The notes: generated by a model not told the origin, from the sequence alone. A stretch of DNA of 64,000 nt from Vibrio hepatarius (GCF_018860525.1 NZ_JAHKPM010000017.1:62001-126000), one strand, 5' to 3'. Counted from the first letter of the stretch, positions 1-8,598 are shown. Numbers and translations: made by a program.

Positions 1-86
1 AAGAGGTTGAGATTGGTGTTATGGATGTGAAATCAGAAGTTGTAGATTGTGCTCCATATGAGTCAAAAGTGACAGTTCTAGAATAA
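1..86 (+). CDS. C-terminal end of a truncated gene, unknown product
   Basis: The window opens inside a reading frame that runs from position 3 to a TAA stop at 84-86. About 27 residues are visible, ending in VTVLE. No domain can be recognised from so little sequence. It is followed by a short conserved sequence and a hairpin terminator, which supports this being the true 3-prime end of a gene. Confidence 0.5.
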   Translation, partial: EVEIGVMDVKSEVVDCAPYESKVTVLE

Positions 87-90
87 TACG

Positions 91-107
91 GAGCTGGTGG
101 CTTTTAA
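91..107 (+). repeat. 17-nt repeat, copy 1 (GAGCTGGTGGCTTTTAA)
   Basis: An identical 17-nt sequence occurs at 21107-21123. Both copies lie a few bases after a stop codon and just before a terminator hairpin. In both places the frame of the upstream gene, read past its stop, would run through Ala-Gly-Gly-Phe to a TAA. The function is unknown. Confidence 0.5.
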
Positions 108-113
108 CTAGAT

Positions 114-139
114 GCCCCTATTTTGGGGCGTTTTTTTTT
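114..139 (+). terminator. Rho-independent terminator
   Basis: GCCCC and GGGGC form a short hairpin with a TATTTT loop, followed by a run of T. It lies just after the truncated gene at the window start. Confidence 0.75.
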
Positions 140-236
140 CGTTTCTGTCCGTAGCTTTGGCTTCTTCCCAGAGCCTCCTTGGGATTGCCCTCCTTTCTTC
201 GCTAGTCATCTCTGAGCTAATTCATTCTTTATCCTA

Positions 237-833
237 TCAACCATTATCTCCTTCCGTACTTGCTTTGGTTTTAAGATCGCGAAGTGTTTCGTGTGCAGAC
301 CGCTGAGTAATTGAGAACTTATTCGATCCACTAGATGTGTCTCGGAATAGTCTAAGTTCAAAGCCATCCCTTGTTATCCATCCCCAAAGAGGCATTCTTG
401 GGTTTGGCGGGGTAACGTCAGGTTGACCGTGTTTTTTACTAATATACATAGCCATAGAGCGCATCTCTTCTACTGTAGCGTCTGCTGGTAGTTCCGCCTC
501 AACCCTAATGATTTGGCCTTGTTGGTTACTTATAATCTCAATACTTTGGAGGGGGTCGTTATGGAAGTTCAGACTCCTTATGAAATGAATCATGTCAGGT
601 GAACTTGCAGTAGTGCTTGAACCGCCAAGTAGCTCTAAAGATGACACAGCGAAGGTGTCATTAATGCAATTGAGAGGCTCCCCAAAAATTTTGGTTGAAT
701 GGTGGAGCTTTGCACACCTTTTGTACTCTTCATTGTACAAATGCGCCTGTTTGAATTCATTTATTCCTTTTCGTTCATTTAAGTCCACATCATAAAGACC
801 GATCAGATTGAATAGGATAGTTGAAAAAATCAT
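237..833 (-). CDS. Hypothetical protein, 198 aa
   Basis: I do not recognise this protein. The start chosen is the ATG at 833, because earlier in-frame starts lie inside the divergent lipoprotein gene; no clear ribosome binding site is visible and the start is uncertain. The first 15 or so residues (MIFSTILFNLIGLYD) are hydrophobic and could be a weak signal peptide, which would place the protein in the envelope. The body is polar and contains a Ser-rich patch (LLGGSSTTASS). The gene is divergent from the lipoprotein gene at 883, with about 49 bp between them. Confidence 0.5.
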   Translation of the reverse strand: MIFSTILFNLIGLYDVDLNERKGINEFKQAHLYNEEYKRCAKLHHSTKIFGEPLNCINDTFAVSSLELLGGSSTTASSPDMIHFIRSLNFHNDPLQSIEIISNQQGQIIRVEAELPADATVEEMRSMAMYISKKHGQPDVTPPNPRMPLWGWITRDGFELRLFRDTSSGSNKFSITQRSAHETLRDLKTKASTEGDNG

Positions 834-882
834 TATTTTTTTACTATATATTAGCAACACATTTTTGGAGTTAGAAAGTACT

Positions 883-1638
883 ATGAAGCATAAATTGAAA
901 TATCTTTCATCTGTTATTGCTGTTCTACTTTTAGCTGGGTGCGGAAGTACTGGCAATATAGAGACAGAATCCCCCTTACAAGTGAATGACACTCAGTTGA
1001 TAAATGACGTAGCTTTAGAAGAGTCGGTTGTTGCTGAGAACTCAACACCTATCGAGCCTATTCTTGAAGAAGCTTCCCATGAGACAAACGTCGGTATTGA
1101 TGAACTTAACAAGACGATTATCGACGACTTTGAAAAACAAAAAATGTTAATCGACCTTGAGTGTCAGGCTGATTTACTAAAAATTACTGATCGAAGCATC
1201 TCTATGTCGAAGCCTCCACATCATGCTCATCAAAGATTTGAAAGCATGAGAGAGGACGCTGAGCGTGTAATTGGCGATCTTGCTATGCGTCTTGATAGCA
1301 ATCCTGATGAAACTCTCTCATTAGCATACGAGCAAGAGATAGCTAGGCTTAAGCTAGAGTATGAGGCCGCACGAGTAAAGGCTTGGCAAAATGAGATTGA
1401 TACAATGAAATCTCAAAAGCTTGAGGAGATTGATAAGTCTTCATCAGCGAAATTTGAGTGTGATATCCGTTACGCTGAGAACGAGACAGAGAGAGATAGA
1501 ATGCTCTATGTTGCCAAAATGAGTGCTGAGGCGAATGAGATGTATGACGCTACGTTGAATAAGCTGGAAAGACAGTTGAGTGAGATCGAAGCTGAAATTG
1601 ATTCGGTAAATGAAGAATCATTCGATGGGATATTCTGA
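883..1638 (+). CDS. Predicted lipoprotein with coiled-coil body, 251 aa
   Basis: The ATG at 883 is preceded by GGAG at 867-870. From it the protein starts with a classic lipoprotein signal: a basic n-region (MKHKLK), a hydrophobic stretch and the lipobox LLLAGC, whose Cys should be lipidated after signal peptidase II cleavage. The rest is strongly charged and helical, rich in Glu, Lys, Arg and Ala with few Gly or Pro, typical of a coiled coil. An upstream in-frame ATG at 808 would disrupt the signal peptide. The stop codon overlaps the next start (TGATGG), so the two genes are probably translated together. The specific function is unknown. Confidence 0.75.
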   Translation: MKHKLKYLSSVIAVLLLAGCGSTGNIETESPLQVNDTQLINDVALEESVVAENSTPIEPILEEASHETNVGIDELNKTIIDDFEKQKMLIDLECQADLLKITDRSISMSKPPHHAHQRFESMREDAERVIGDLAMRLDSNPDETLSLAYEQEIARLKLEYEAARVKAWQNEIDTMKSQKLEEIDKSSSAKFECDIRYAENETERDRMLYVAKMSAEANEMYDATLNKLERQLSEIEAEIDSVNEESFDGIF

Positions 1639-2327
1639 TGGCAGTGTATGAAGAGCTAAAGATAAGCGCTAGGCGTTCTGTTTCAATGAATAGGCGCAGA
1701 AAAGCAAGTGACGATGATTATGACTGTGTCTTTAAAAGGGATGAAGGTACGGGTTTGTTTTATGCGTACATAAACTCTGATTACAACATAAACTCACCTT
1801 TACCATGTATCTTAAAGCACATTTCAGGTTTTAACCCAGAAAAGCCTGACGAATACTTAAGGTATATCCTAAAGAGTATTGATACTGAGATGTTAAGTCG
1901 AGGGTACATCAGTCGATGCGTTTGTCTCATTTTTAAGACAGAGGATAAATTTTATGTCGCAAAAGTTGGAGGCGGTGTTTTTTTGTTCGCAATTAGCCCT
2001 CCATTGATCGATGGGTTGCCAGTATCTACCTACCCTGTGGCGAATCGAAGCTGGGAATCAGAAAGAGATTTATTTTGTGGTAGCGGAAGTGCAATTCCTC
2101 TTGTTGAGCAGGTGGACTCGGATTCATCCTTGGTGGCTATGACTCATACTATGATGACGGATCTTGAGGCTGCCTACGAAAGGGAAGTAACTGAAATAAT
2201 TGAGGAAAACTTTAGTAAAGGTGTCGATACTGAAGAGGCAAATAGCTTCCTAAATGACATTTTTGATTTTATTTACAAAAACAACAATACGGGGGGCGTA
2301 GATGCATACATTTCTTTAATTTTTTAA
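1638..2327 (+). CDS. Degenerate PP2C-like (PPM family) protein, 229 aa
   Basis: Several segments resemble the beta-sandwich of PP2C phosphatases in the expected order. They are a strand pair CVCLIFKTEDKFYVAKVGGG (compare the family's 'LYVANVGDSR'), SLVAMTHTMMTDL (compare 'FLLLASDGLWD'), and the C-terminal GGVDAYISLIF (compare 'DNITVIVV'). The metal-binding Asp residues of active PP2C are not evident: VGGG replaces VGDS, and the usual N-terminal DGHGG is absent. If the assignment is right, this is a pseudo-phosphatase or a very divergent enzyme. It overlaps the lipoprotein gene by one base and is probably co-transcribed with it. Confidence 0.4.
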   Translation: MAVYEELKISARRSVSMNRRRKASDDDYDCVFKRDEGTGLFYAYINSDYNINSPLPCILKHISGFNPEKPDEYLRYILKSIDTEMLSRGYISRCVCLIFKTEDKFYVAKVGGGVFLFAISPPLIDGLPVSTYPVANRSWESERDLFCGSGSAIPLVEQVDSDSSLVAMTHTMMTDLEAAYEREVTEIIEENFSKGVDTEEANSFLNDIFDFIYKNNNTGGVDAYISLIF

Positions 2328-2341
2328 TATTAAAGAAAAAA

Positions 2342-2539
2342 ATGACTACTACCTCGCTTCATGCTGAATTTAATAATTTAGCTAACACTCTGGCTAACTC
2401 AATAGCATTATCAGATAAGCCGATTTTCAACTTTAAAGATCGAGACGGTAACCAAAAGCAATTTGCTTCATACAACCTACAAAGCCGTGGCCTTCCAGAT
2501 TTAATGTATATACAAGGTGACTCGATAAAGGTTGGGTGA
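2342..2539 (+). CDS. Short hypothetical protein, 65 aa, possibly 5-prime half of a split gene
   Basis: The ATG at 2342 follows an A-rich leader with no Shine-Dalgarno sequence. The 65-residue frame stops with TGA at 2537-2539, while the next frame opens eight bases earlier at a TTG. The C-terminal segment GLPDLMYIQGDS faintly recalls the 'GHPEL' segment of DUF4262-like proteins. Both frames are short and the second lacks a strong start, so a single gene broken by a frameshift is a real alternative to two overlapping genes. Confidence 0.4.
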   Translation: MTTTSLHAEFNNLANTLANSIALSDKPIFNFKDRDGNQKQFASYNLQSRGLPDLMYIQGDSIKVG

Positions 2540-2909
2540 GCATCATTATGCGAGGGGCATTTATTCTGATGAAAGGAATAACTTGCTTACGTCAGTAAAG
2601 GTGATTATAGATGTTTGTAACAAAGAATTGAGGGCTGGTAATGACATAGGGTCAGTTCTAAAGTTGCATTTCGGTGAGTATGCTGATTATGTGAAGGAGC
2701 AGATAAGTACAGGCGCAATCCCAATCATGGCTGAGCGATTTAATACTGAGACAATAGGATTTGTTAACTACGGGATTAAGACTTCATTAAGTGGGAACCT
2801 TGACGTTATGCAAAGATTAAGTGACTCTTTAGATGTGTTTGATAGCAGATTTGAAGGCTTCACTCACAAGCCAAGTAACAAATTAAATACATCAATGAAG
2901 CTAAGATGA
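2532..2909 (+). CDS. Hypothetical protein, 125 aa, possibly 3-prime half of a split gene
   Basis: The first available start is a TTG at 2532, inside the end of the preceding frame. The protein is soluble and mixed alpha/beta, with no motif I recognise with confidence. The next gene begins within its last codons (ATGA overlap at 2906), consistent with one transcript. It may simply be the continuation of the frame at 2342 after a frameshift near 2530. Confidence 0.45.
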   Translation: MGEHHYARGIYSDERNNLLTSVKVIIDVCNKELRAGNDIGSVLKLHFGEYADYVKEQISTGAIPIMAERFNTETIGFVNYGIKTSLSGNLDVMQRLSDSLDVFDSRFEGFTHKPSNKLNTSMKLR

Positions 2910-3367
2910 GCCAAGAATTTATTAAATCATTAAAAGTTGCATTAAGCCTCGATTCTATTGATTTTGCAAAAGAATTGTTTTCGTCCCCAAGTGGTTTTTT
3001 TATCCAAATTGGAGCAGACCAGTTCGCGAAAATTAAAGGAGGTCATGATCTGGTTAACTCAGATATTAATGATCTCATTAAAAAACCTGATGTGGAGTAC
3101 TCGCTGAATTCAGATGAGTTCATCCGAGTCAAAGACGTTGCGGCGGGTATGGGCTGTGGCGTTAATAAGGTGGGTAAACTAAACCTTATCGGAGATGATG
3201 AAAAGAACTTCGAGAATGCAGTCCATGGCAGAGGGTATCAAGTTTTTGAGGTACGAACTCCAAATGGCGTTGATGTGTCGAAAATGTTAGCAGCTTGCGT
3301 AGTCCATAGTAGGAAACAAGAGCAGTCTAACACCATGGGTCAAAAACATGGCGTTTCAATGGGATAG
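2906..3367 (+). CDS. Hypothetical protein, 153 aa
   Basis: Not recognised. The ATG overlaps the preceding stop (ATGA), so translation is probably coupled. The protein has no signal peptide or membrane segment and reads as a soluble alpha/beta protein with a Gly-rich centre (VAAGMGCGVNKVGKL). It ends with TAG and is followed by a strong terminator, so it is the last gene of the run that starts at 883. Confidence 0.55.
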   Translation: MSQEFIKSLKVALSLDSIDFAKELFSSPSGFFIQIGADQFAKIKGGHDLVNSDINDLIKKPDVEYSLNSDEFIRVKDVAAGMGCGVNKVGKLNLIGDDEKNFENAVHGRGYQVFEVRTPNGVDVSKMLAACVVHSRKQEQSNTMGQKHGVSMG

Positions 3368-3391
3368 AGTTTTTAACTTACGCACTCAATT

Positions 3392-3420
3392 GCGGAGTCC
3401 CTTGTGGCTCCGCTTTTTTT
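3392..3420 (+). terminator. Rho-independent terminator
   Basis: GCGGAG (3392-3397) pairs with CTCCGC (3408-3413) and is followed by seven T. It closes the 883-3367 gene run. Confidence 0.85.
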
Positions 3421-3485
3421 ACGCCTATTTTAAATTTCAGGTATCTCCATTTTTTGTTGTACATTTGAATTAAATATTAGAAAAA

Positions 3486-4334
3486 ATGAAGTTAAAAATA
3501 GTAACACATAGTGGAGGTTTCCATTCGGATGAGCTATTCGCTATAGCCTTAATTAAGCGGTATATTTCGGATAAGGTAACTATAGTAAGAACAAGAGATC
3601 AGGAGCAGTTAAGTAAGTACTTGTACGACAATAAAGTATGGGTTATCGATGTTGGTGGGCAATACAATGATAGGTTAAAAAACTTCGATCATCACCAAGT
3701 TGACTTCACATCAAAGTGGAAAGGGACGGATATTCTTTTCAGCTCGTGTGGGCTTGTTTGGAATCACTTGAGAAAGGCTGGATACTTAAATGGTCACTCT
3801 CGATGGGTTCTAAATGAAATTGAAAATAAGCTAATCAAGAAGATAGACCTTCATGATAACGGTCGAGCTAGATGGTCTCAAGCTATTATGTTCAAACTTT
3901 TTAACCGTGAGAGGCAAGATGATTCACAGTTCTATAAAGCACTTGAGATGGCTGAGATGCACCTTGAGAATAGCATCTATTTCATCTGTAAGGAGGAGTC
4001 GAATAGATTGAGAATTGACCTACACGAATATGTTTGCGAAGGCCACGTTGTTGTTGTCGAGGATGGTGGGTTCAATGTTGTGCCTACATTATCTACCCTT
4101 ACTGAAGCGAAGATTGTGGTTGAATCAAAAATCTCGGAAGAAGGTTGGTCGGTTCAAAGTATTGACTCTACTGTTGAAACTCCATTTTCTTGGAGAGGCT
4201 TAAGTGGAGATCAGTTAGAGATGGTATCTGGCCTAAAAGGTCTAGTCTTCGCTCATCGAAGCGGACACTTGGTGAAAGCTAAAGATCGCGTTGCTGCAAT
4301 TGAGGCTGCTAAGCTAATGTTGGGCGAGTACTAA
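3486..4334 (+). CDS. MYG1/UPF0160-family metal-dependent phosphoesterase, 282 aa
   Basis: The N-terminus carries the family signature THSGGFHSDELFAIAL, matching 'THNGTFHCDEALA' of MYG1/UPF0160 proteins. This is followed by RTRD and then VIDVGG with NFDHHQ, a DHH-like metal site. Eukaryotic MYG1 is a 3-prime to 5-prime RNA exonuclease; the bacterial members are less studied, so nuclease or phosphohydrolase activity is inferred. The length of 282 residues is close to that of the family. The ATG at 3486 is preceded only by A residues, without a Shine-Dalgarno sequence. It stands alone between a terminator and the clpP promoter. Confidence 0.75.
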   Translation: MKLKIVTHSGGFHSDELFAIALIKRYISDKVTIVRTRDQEQLSKYLYDNKVWVIDVGGQYNDRLKNFDHHQVDFTSKWKGTDILFSSCGLVWNHLRKAGYLNGHSRWVLNEIENKLIKKIDLHDNGRARWSQAIMFKLFNRERQDDSQFYKALEMAEMHLENSIYFICKEESNRLRIDLHEYVCEGHVVVVEDGGFNVVPTLSTLTEAKIVVESKISEEGWSVQSIDSTVETPFSWRGLSGDQLEMVSGLKGLVFAHRSGHLVKAKDRVAAIEAAKLMLGEY

Positions 4335-4364
4335 AAACAGTCTATTGATGTGGTTACGTGCAGA

Positions 4365-4380
4365 TGGCAATATAATGACA
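4365..4380 (+). promoter_or_regulatory. Shared promoter-like motif upstream of clpP
   Basis: TGGCAATATAATGACA differs by one base from the window-wide consensus TGGTAATATAATGACA. It contains a perfect TATAAT and lies 26 nt before the clpP ATG, the same distance as at the 9567 and 47205 genes. No good -35 box is visible. Confidence 0.6.
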
Positions 4381-4406
4381 TTGCAATTTCATAGAGATTT
4401 TTTTGG

Positions 4407-5000
4407 ATGTCATACATAATCCCAAGTGTTGAGTACGTAGAACAAGGTATTCACAAAACAGCAAACCCTTTCAGTTACATGTTGAACGAAAGGGTTGTTT
4501 TCTTGTATGGGGACGTTAACCCTATTTCAGCCAATGCAATCGTTGCTCAGCTACTAGCACTTGCTAAAAAAGATCAAAATAAAGACATTGATTTTTACAT
4601 CAACTCTGGTGGTGGTCATGTAACTGAAGGGTTGGCTATATACGACACAATGTTGAGCCTGCCTTGCAAAGTTAACACTGTTTGTATCGGTCAGGCTTGC
4701 AGTATGGGGGCTTTTCTTCTTGCTGGTGGCACAGGTAAGCGCGTAGCTACTCCTAACTCACGAGTCATGATTCACCAAGTTCTTGGTGGAACTCAAGGCC
4801 AAGCTACTGACATTCAGATACAGGCTGAAGAAACATTAAGGTTAAAAGAATTGCTTACTCAGATTCTATCTGAGAACTCTGAAAGAACGTATGATGAGAT
4901 GTATGCAGCTTGTGAGCGCGACAATTTCCTCACGCCACCAAGAGCTGTAGAGTTTGGTTTGATAGATTCTGTCCTAGAACCTACTCATAAGCGAAAATAA
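4407..5000 (+). CDS. clpP: ATP-dependent Clp protease proteolytic subunit-like protein, 197 aa
   Basis: This is a full-length ClpP homologue. The serine of the catalytic triad is S99 in GQACSMGAFLLAGG, the histidine is H123 in NSRVMIHQ, and the aspartate is D172 in CERDNFL. The oxyanion and handle regions (GGTQGQATDIQ) are also conserved. ClpP assembles into a double heptameric barrel that degrades proteins unfolded by ClpA or ClpX; no unfoldase is encoded in this window, so a host partner or a distant gene is expected. It has its own promoter-like motif and terminator and is therefore monocistronic. Confidence 0.93.
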   Translation: MSYIIPSVEYVEQGIHKTANPFSYMLNERVVFLYGDVNPISANAIVAQLLALAKKDQNKDIDFYINSGGGHVTEGLAIYDTMLSLPCKVNTVCIGQACSMGAFLLAGGTGKRVATPNSRVMIHQVLGGTQGQATDIQIQAEETLRLKELLTQILSENSERTYDEMYAACERDNFLTPPRAVEFGLIDSVLEPTHKRK

Positions 5001-5022
5001 ATTTGGTTAAAACACATACTTT

Positions 5023-5054
5023 AAGCCGAGCTTTATAGCTCGGCTTTTGTGTTT
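5023..5054 (+). terminator. Rho-independent terminator after clpP
   Basis: AAGCCGAGC (5023-5031) pairs with GCTCGGCTT (5038-5046) over a six-base loop and is followed by a T-rich tail. Confidence 0.85.
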
Positions 5055-5078
5055 TATGTATTTATGCTAGTTAACGTG

Positions 5079-5094
5079 TGGTAGTATCATGACA
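5079..5094 (+). promoter_or_regulatory. Shared promoter-like motif upstream of the dnaE-like gene
   Basis: TGGTAGTATCATGACA matches 14 of 16 positions of the window consensus and is preceded by GTG as at other sites. It lies 51 nt before the ATG at 5146. Confidence 0.5.
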
Positions 5095-5145
5095 AGTTAG
5101 ATTAAAAGCTACATCTAAAAATTATATACTTAAGAAAAAACAAAC

Positions 5146-8100
5146 ATGTCATCAGCAGAACACCATCAGGGCTTACCTATAGAGTCCAATCCTACCGAAT
5201 CTTTTCTGTGTGGACTTTCCACCAGCGCTACGCCTCTTGGTGGCCTAAATAACGAACTACTAGAGCAAACTGTTAGTCGTTTTTCCAGAATAGGAAATAA
5301 GTTATCTCCGGTTCTTTTGGATTACTGCTCGCTATTATCTTTGTCTGACTACGAGGCGATATGTGAGAAGTATAGTGTTAAGGGAATGGTTGGAACTAGG
5401 ATCGCACTTGAAGATGATAGTGATCTTCTAGGTGAACTTGTGTTTGTCGCAAAAAATGCAGACGGACTTAACGAGATTTCAGAGCTGATTTCTAAGGTTA
5501 ATGCACATAAGCACAACTTAAAGAAAGTTAAGTATACTGATTCAGATATATCTTTAGGTAACTGGGTTTATAAAACTATGTTACCTGAAGACTTGAACGA
5601 CATTTCTGACAATGTAACGGTGATGATTTCATCTAAGACGCCGGAAATGAAGGATAAATTGTCTGAAAGAGAATTTGGTGAAAAGTTACTTAGTAAAGTA
5701 CTTATAGCTAAGGGTATCGACTCTCCTATTAACTCAAATTCAGAGTTGTATCTTGAGCAGATTTCGTTCAGCGATGAAGCAAATATTGACTTCTATGTTA
5801 AGGTTCTTGAAAGCCTAAAAGTTGATCTTCCTGAATGGGAAACAACGAAAGAGATTTTTGAGAAACAAACGATGGGGCCTCTGATTACAGCATCAAAGGC
5901 CACAAAAACCGTACCTCAAGCTAGAGCTAATTCAGCTACTGTGGTTTCGACATCTGAGCCAATCTCAGTGCTTGAAAAGGAAAAAATGCCGAATACTAAC
6001 TTCGGGTTTGATGTTTTCGGTGGCGCAAGGGATGTGTTGGAGTCTAAGTTGGCTTCAAACCCACACTTGGACGCTAGGAAATATCGTGATTACCTAGAGC
6101 GTGAAATCTCAATACTTTCTGAAATTGGTGGTGCTGGTTACTACCAGACAATCATAGCTTTTTCAAACTACCTAAAAGAGCGAAGCGATCATGACTCATC
6201 AGAAGATATGGCATTCATTCGCATCAGGGGGTCGGCAGCAGCATCCATAATACTCAACCTCTATGGTGTTACTTCTAGTTTAAATGACCCAGTTGAGCAA
6301 GGGTTGTTGATTGAGAGATTCATTACCTCTAGTCGCATCGAATACCCAGATGTAGATATTGATATTGCAAACGATCAGCGTGAACTTTTTATAGAGTTCA
6401 TGGAGAGTAATTTTGGAGAGAACACAGTAGCGGCATTCGTAAACCGAAACCGAAAAGCGAGCTTCCGTGAGCTTCTTGATAAGGTTATTGCACTAAACTC
6501 TAGTGACGAATCTACAATAAACAGTGCATACATTTCCAAACTTGATCAGGCAATCCGTGCCGAGATTGAAGCTTATGATAGTCAAGATATGCATCTGCAC
6601 AATGTTGAGGAAAAATCAAAGTTACTTGCTGAGCAAAGAAAGAACAACCCAGAGCTTGATAAAACAATTGTATTGGCTAAAGAGTATTCCGATTGGACTA
6701 CAACAGTTACCTCACATCAGTCAGGTATGATTTTCTCACCAACTAGGGATTTTAAACTCCCTTTGTTGGTGAACTCCAAAGGAGGGATGGCACTAGAAAG
6801 CACTAAGCCATCTAAGCTAGGTTTTGTTAAGTTTGATATTCTCTCTAGTAATAACGTTAAGTTCCTTAGGGAGGCAGCGAAGCTCCTTAAGGAGCAAAAA
6901 GGGATAGAGTACGAAGTTCCAAACAAGTTTGATGAGTCATTCTTCTCCTTCTTTGCTGACAACACTGCGTTCTTAAATCAGATGGGTGGCTCAAATATGA
7001 GGAGAACTCTTCAAAGGGTCCAGCCTAAGAATATTTATGAACTACTGATGTCAATGGCTCTTCCTAGACCTATCCTTACTAAGGAAGATAGAGATATTTG
7101 CTACAAGCGTCGTGCAGGTGCCCTTCCGTTACCTGATAGCGCAATGTATAAAGATCAGAGGGTTGTTGACATCCTTGCACCTTCATGCGGCTTTGTTTTA
7201 TTTGATGAACAGATCCTTGAGCTTTGCTTTAAAGTTGCTGGAATGTCAGAGGCGCAAGCAGACAAACTGAGAACTGCGATCAAAAAGAATAAGCTCGATG
7301 AATTCCATTCAATGAGGGGTGAATTCGTTTCAGGCGTTATGAGTAACGGTGGAAATGAGCTTATGGGTAATGAAATTTATCAGGTTTTAGAGAAGTCTGT
7401 TGGTAGATATTCATTCCCGAAAGCTCACGCATTATCATACGCTGCGATTGCAATGGAGCAGGCTTGGTTAAAGCAAAACCACCCAGATATTGCTCTGAAT
7501 GCAGTTATTAACACCTTCAAAATACCGAAAAACCCACCTAGTGGGCAAGAGTTTACGAATTTTGATCTATTGATGGATGAGTATTCTAATCGAGGTATTG
7601 AGGTAGTTTCTCCGAGTATTTCTAAGTCGATGAAGTCTGGTTACAGGCTCGAAGATAATGGCACTAGAAAAGTAATGTATGCACCTCTTGAGCCTATTTT
7701 CAAAGGTGTTAAAGGATCTCATGGCGAGGTATTGCTCAACATTATCGGAAAAATACGAGAGAAAAAGTTATCAATAGACCTGACTCTCAAAAACTTCATC
7801 GATATTGCTTCTCCTGAGTTCAGAAGAGTATTGATGGAGGAGCATAATGTAGCCAGTCTTAGTGATGTATCTGATTCATTCAAGGGATTAGTGAACCGAA
7901 TGATTTATTTCGGGGCATTTGATGAAGTGGGATTTATGAAGTCTACCCCTGTAAGTGAGAACCGTAAGGATTCGAGGGCGGCTTTACTTGGTGTGTCACA
8001 AATGTATATGGAAGACATTTTATCTGACTCGCCAACAGGAAAATTTAATGATGTTGAAATCAAAATAGACTCACTTGACCTATACGACGCAGAAAGAACA

Positions 8101-8205
8101 ATATTTAAGACTTCTTTCTTTGAAAAAAAATTAGACGTAAAGCCTAAAGTTGAGAAGGTCAATGACCTCAAGGAGTCCAAAAAGGTTTCTAGACCCAAGC
8201 CGTAA
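5146..8205 (+). CDS. Divergent DNA polymerase III alpha (DnaE)-like protein, 1019 aa
   Basis: This is a C-family polymerase related to DnaE. Motifs visible are RGSAAASI (compare GRGSAAGS), the catalytic pair in EYPDVDIDI (D402, D404), the third catalytic Asp in KFDILS (D564), and the finger-region segments MRRTLQRVQP and FPKAHALSYAAIAMEQAWLK. The first 280 residues only faintly resemble a PHP domain and lack its metal-binding HxH motif. A helix-hairpin-helix-like segment (LVNRMIYFGAFDEVG) follows the fingers, and no OB fold is evident at the C-terminus. A second, larger DnaE lies at 47205. It could be a translesion or accessory polymerase like ImuC/DnaE2, or a structural paralogue. The catalytic residues are intact. 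Confidence 0.85.
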   Translation: MSSAEHHQGLPIESNPTESFLCGLSTSATPLGGLNNELLEQTVSRFSRIGNKLSPVLLDYCSLLSLSDYEAICEKYSVKGMVGTRIALEDDSDLLGELVFVAKNADGLNEISELISKVNAHKHNLKKVKYTDSDISLGNWVYKTMLPEDLNDISDNVTVMISSKTPEMKDKLSEREFGEKLLSKVLIAKGIDSPINSNSELYLEQISFSDEANIDFYVKVLESLKVDLPEWETTKEIFEKQTMGPLITASKATKTVPQARANSATVVSTSEPISVLEKEKMPNTNFGFDVFGGARDVLESKLASNPHLDARKYRDYLEREISILSEIGGAGYYQTIIAFSNYLKERSDHDSSEDMAFIRIRGSAAASIILNLYGVTSSLNDPVEQGLLIERFITSSRIEYPDVDIDIANDQRELFIEFMESNFGENTVAAFVNRNRKASFRELLDKVIALNSSDESTINSAYISKLDQAIRAEIEAYDSQDMHLHNVEEKSKLLAEQRKNNPELDKTIVLAKEYSDWTTTVTSHQSGMIFSPTRDFKLPLLVNSKGGMALESTKPSKLGFVKFDILSSNNVKFLREAAKLLKEQKGIEYEVPNKFDESFFSFFADNTAFLNQMGGSNMRRTLQRVQPKNIYELLMSMALPRPILTKEDRDICYKRRAGALPLPDSAMYKDQRVVDILAPSCGFVLFDEQILELCFKVAGMSEAQADKLRTAIKKNKLDEFHSMRGEFVSGVMSNGGNELMGNEIYQVLEKSVGRYSFPKAHALSYAAIAMEQAWLKQNHPDIALNAVINTFKIPKNPPSGQEFTNFDLLMDEYSNRGIEVVSPSISKSMKSGYRLEDNGTRKVMYAPLEPIFKGVKGSHGEVLLNIIGKIREKKLSIDLTLKNFIDIASPEFRRVLMEEHNVASLSDVSDSFKGLVNRMIYFGAFDEVGFMKSTPVSENRKDSRAALLGVSQMYMEDILSDSPTGKFNDVEIKIDSLDLYDAERTIFKTSFFEKKLDVKPKVEKVNDLKESKKVSRPKP

Positions 8206-8216
8206 ATCAGATGCTT

Positions 8217-8247
8217 ATGGGGAGCTTATGGTTCCCCATTTTTTTTA
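8217..8247 (+). terminator. Rho-independent terminator
   Basis: ATGGGGA (8217-8223) pairs with TCCCCAT (8233-8239), followed by a long T run. Confidence 0.75.
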
Positions 8248-8302
8248 TTAACATCTAGACTATTTGTGAAAGATTTTCTATTAATTATATAAAAAGAAAG
8301 TT

Positions 8303-8545
8303 ATGGGAATTTTAATTCTAGTTTTAATCGTGTTTTTCGCTGTAGTTGGTGTGAAGCACAAAGCAGTAAAAGCTGACGCTGACCTTCCAAGTTGTGTTAT
8401 GGATGGTACAAAAGCATTTTTGATCGATGTTAAGGCTGTGATTGCTGGTCTGTCGAAGAAAAAACCTAAAGAAGAAGACAAGTCTGAGGCTGAAGAGTCT
8501 AGTGAAGACGAGTCTGAATCTGATGTAAAAGAAGAAGGTAAGTAG
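8303..8545 (+). CDS. Small single-pass membrane protein with acidic tail, 80 aa
   Basis: Residues 2-17 (GILILVLIVFFAVVGV) form a hydrophobic segment with no charged residue before it, so the protein is probably anchored by its N-terminus. The last 30 residues are almost all Glu, Asp, Ser and Lys. This layout suits a membrane-tethered adaptor or regulator, but the function is unknown. It ends with TAG directly before a terminator shared with the convergent gene. Confidence 0.65.
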   Translation: MGILILVLIVFFAVVGVKHKAVKADADLPSCVMDGTKAFLIDVKAVIAGLSKKKPKEEDKSEAEESSEDESESDVKEEGK

Positions 8546-8560
8546 TTATCCCTCTTAATG

Positions 8561-8590
8561 AAAAAAAGGACGCTTCAAGCGTCCTTTTTT
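8561..8590. terminator. Bidirectional terminator
   Basis: An A-run plus GGACGCT, a short loop, then AGCGTCC plus a T-run. It can stop both the gene ending at 8545 and the convergent gene ending at 8599. Confidence 0.85.
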
Positions 8591-8598
8591 TATTAGTG

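Noticed and set aside
112..306. A 64-codon plus-strand frame near the left end.
   Set aside because: It starts inside a terminator hairpin and runs antisense into the gene at 237-833; its composition is that of a shadow frame.
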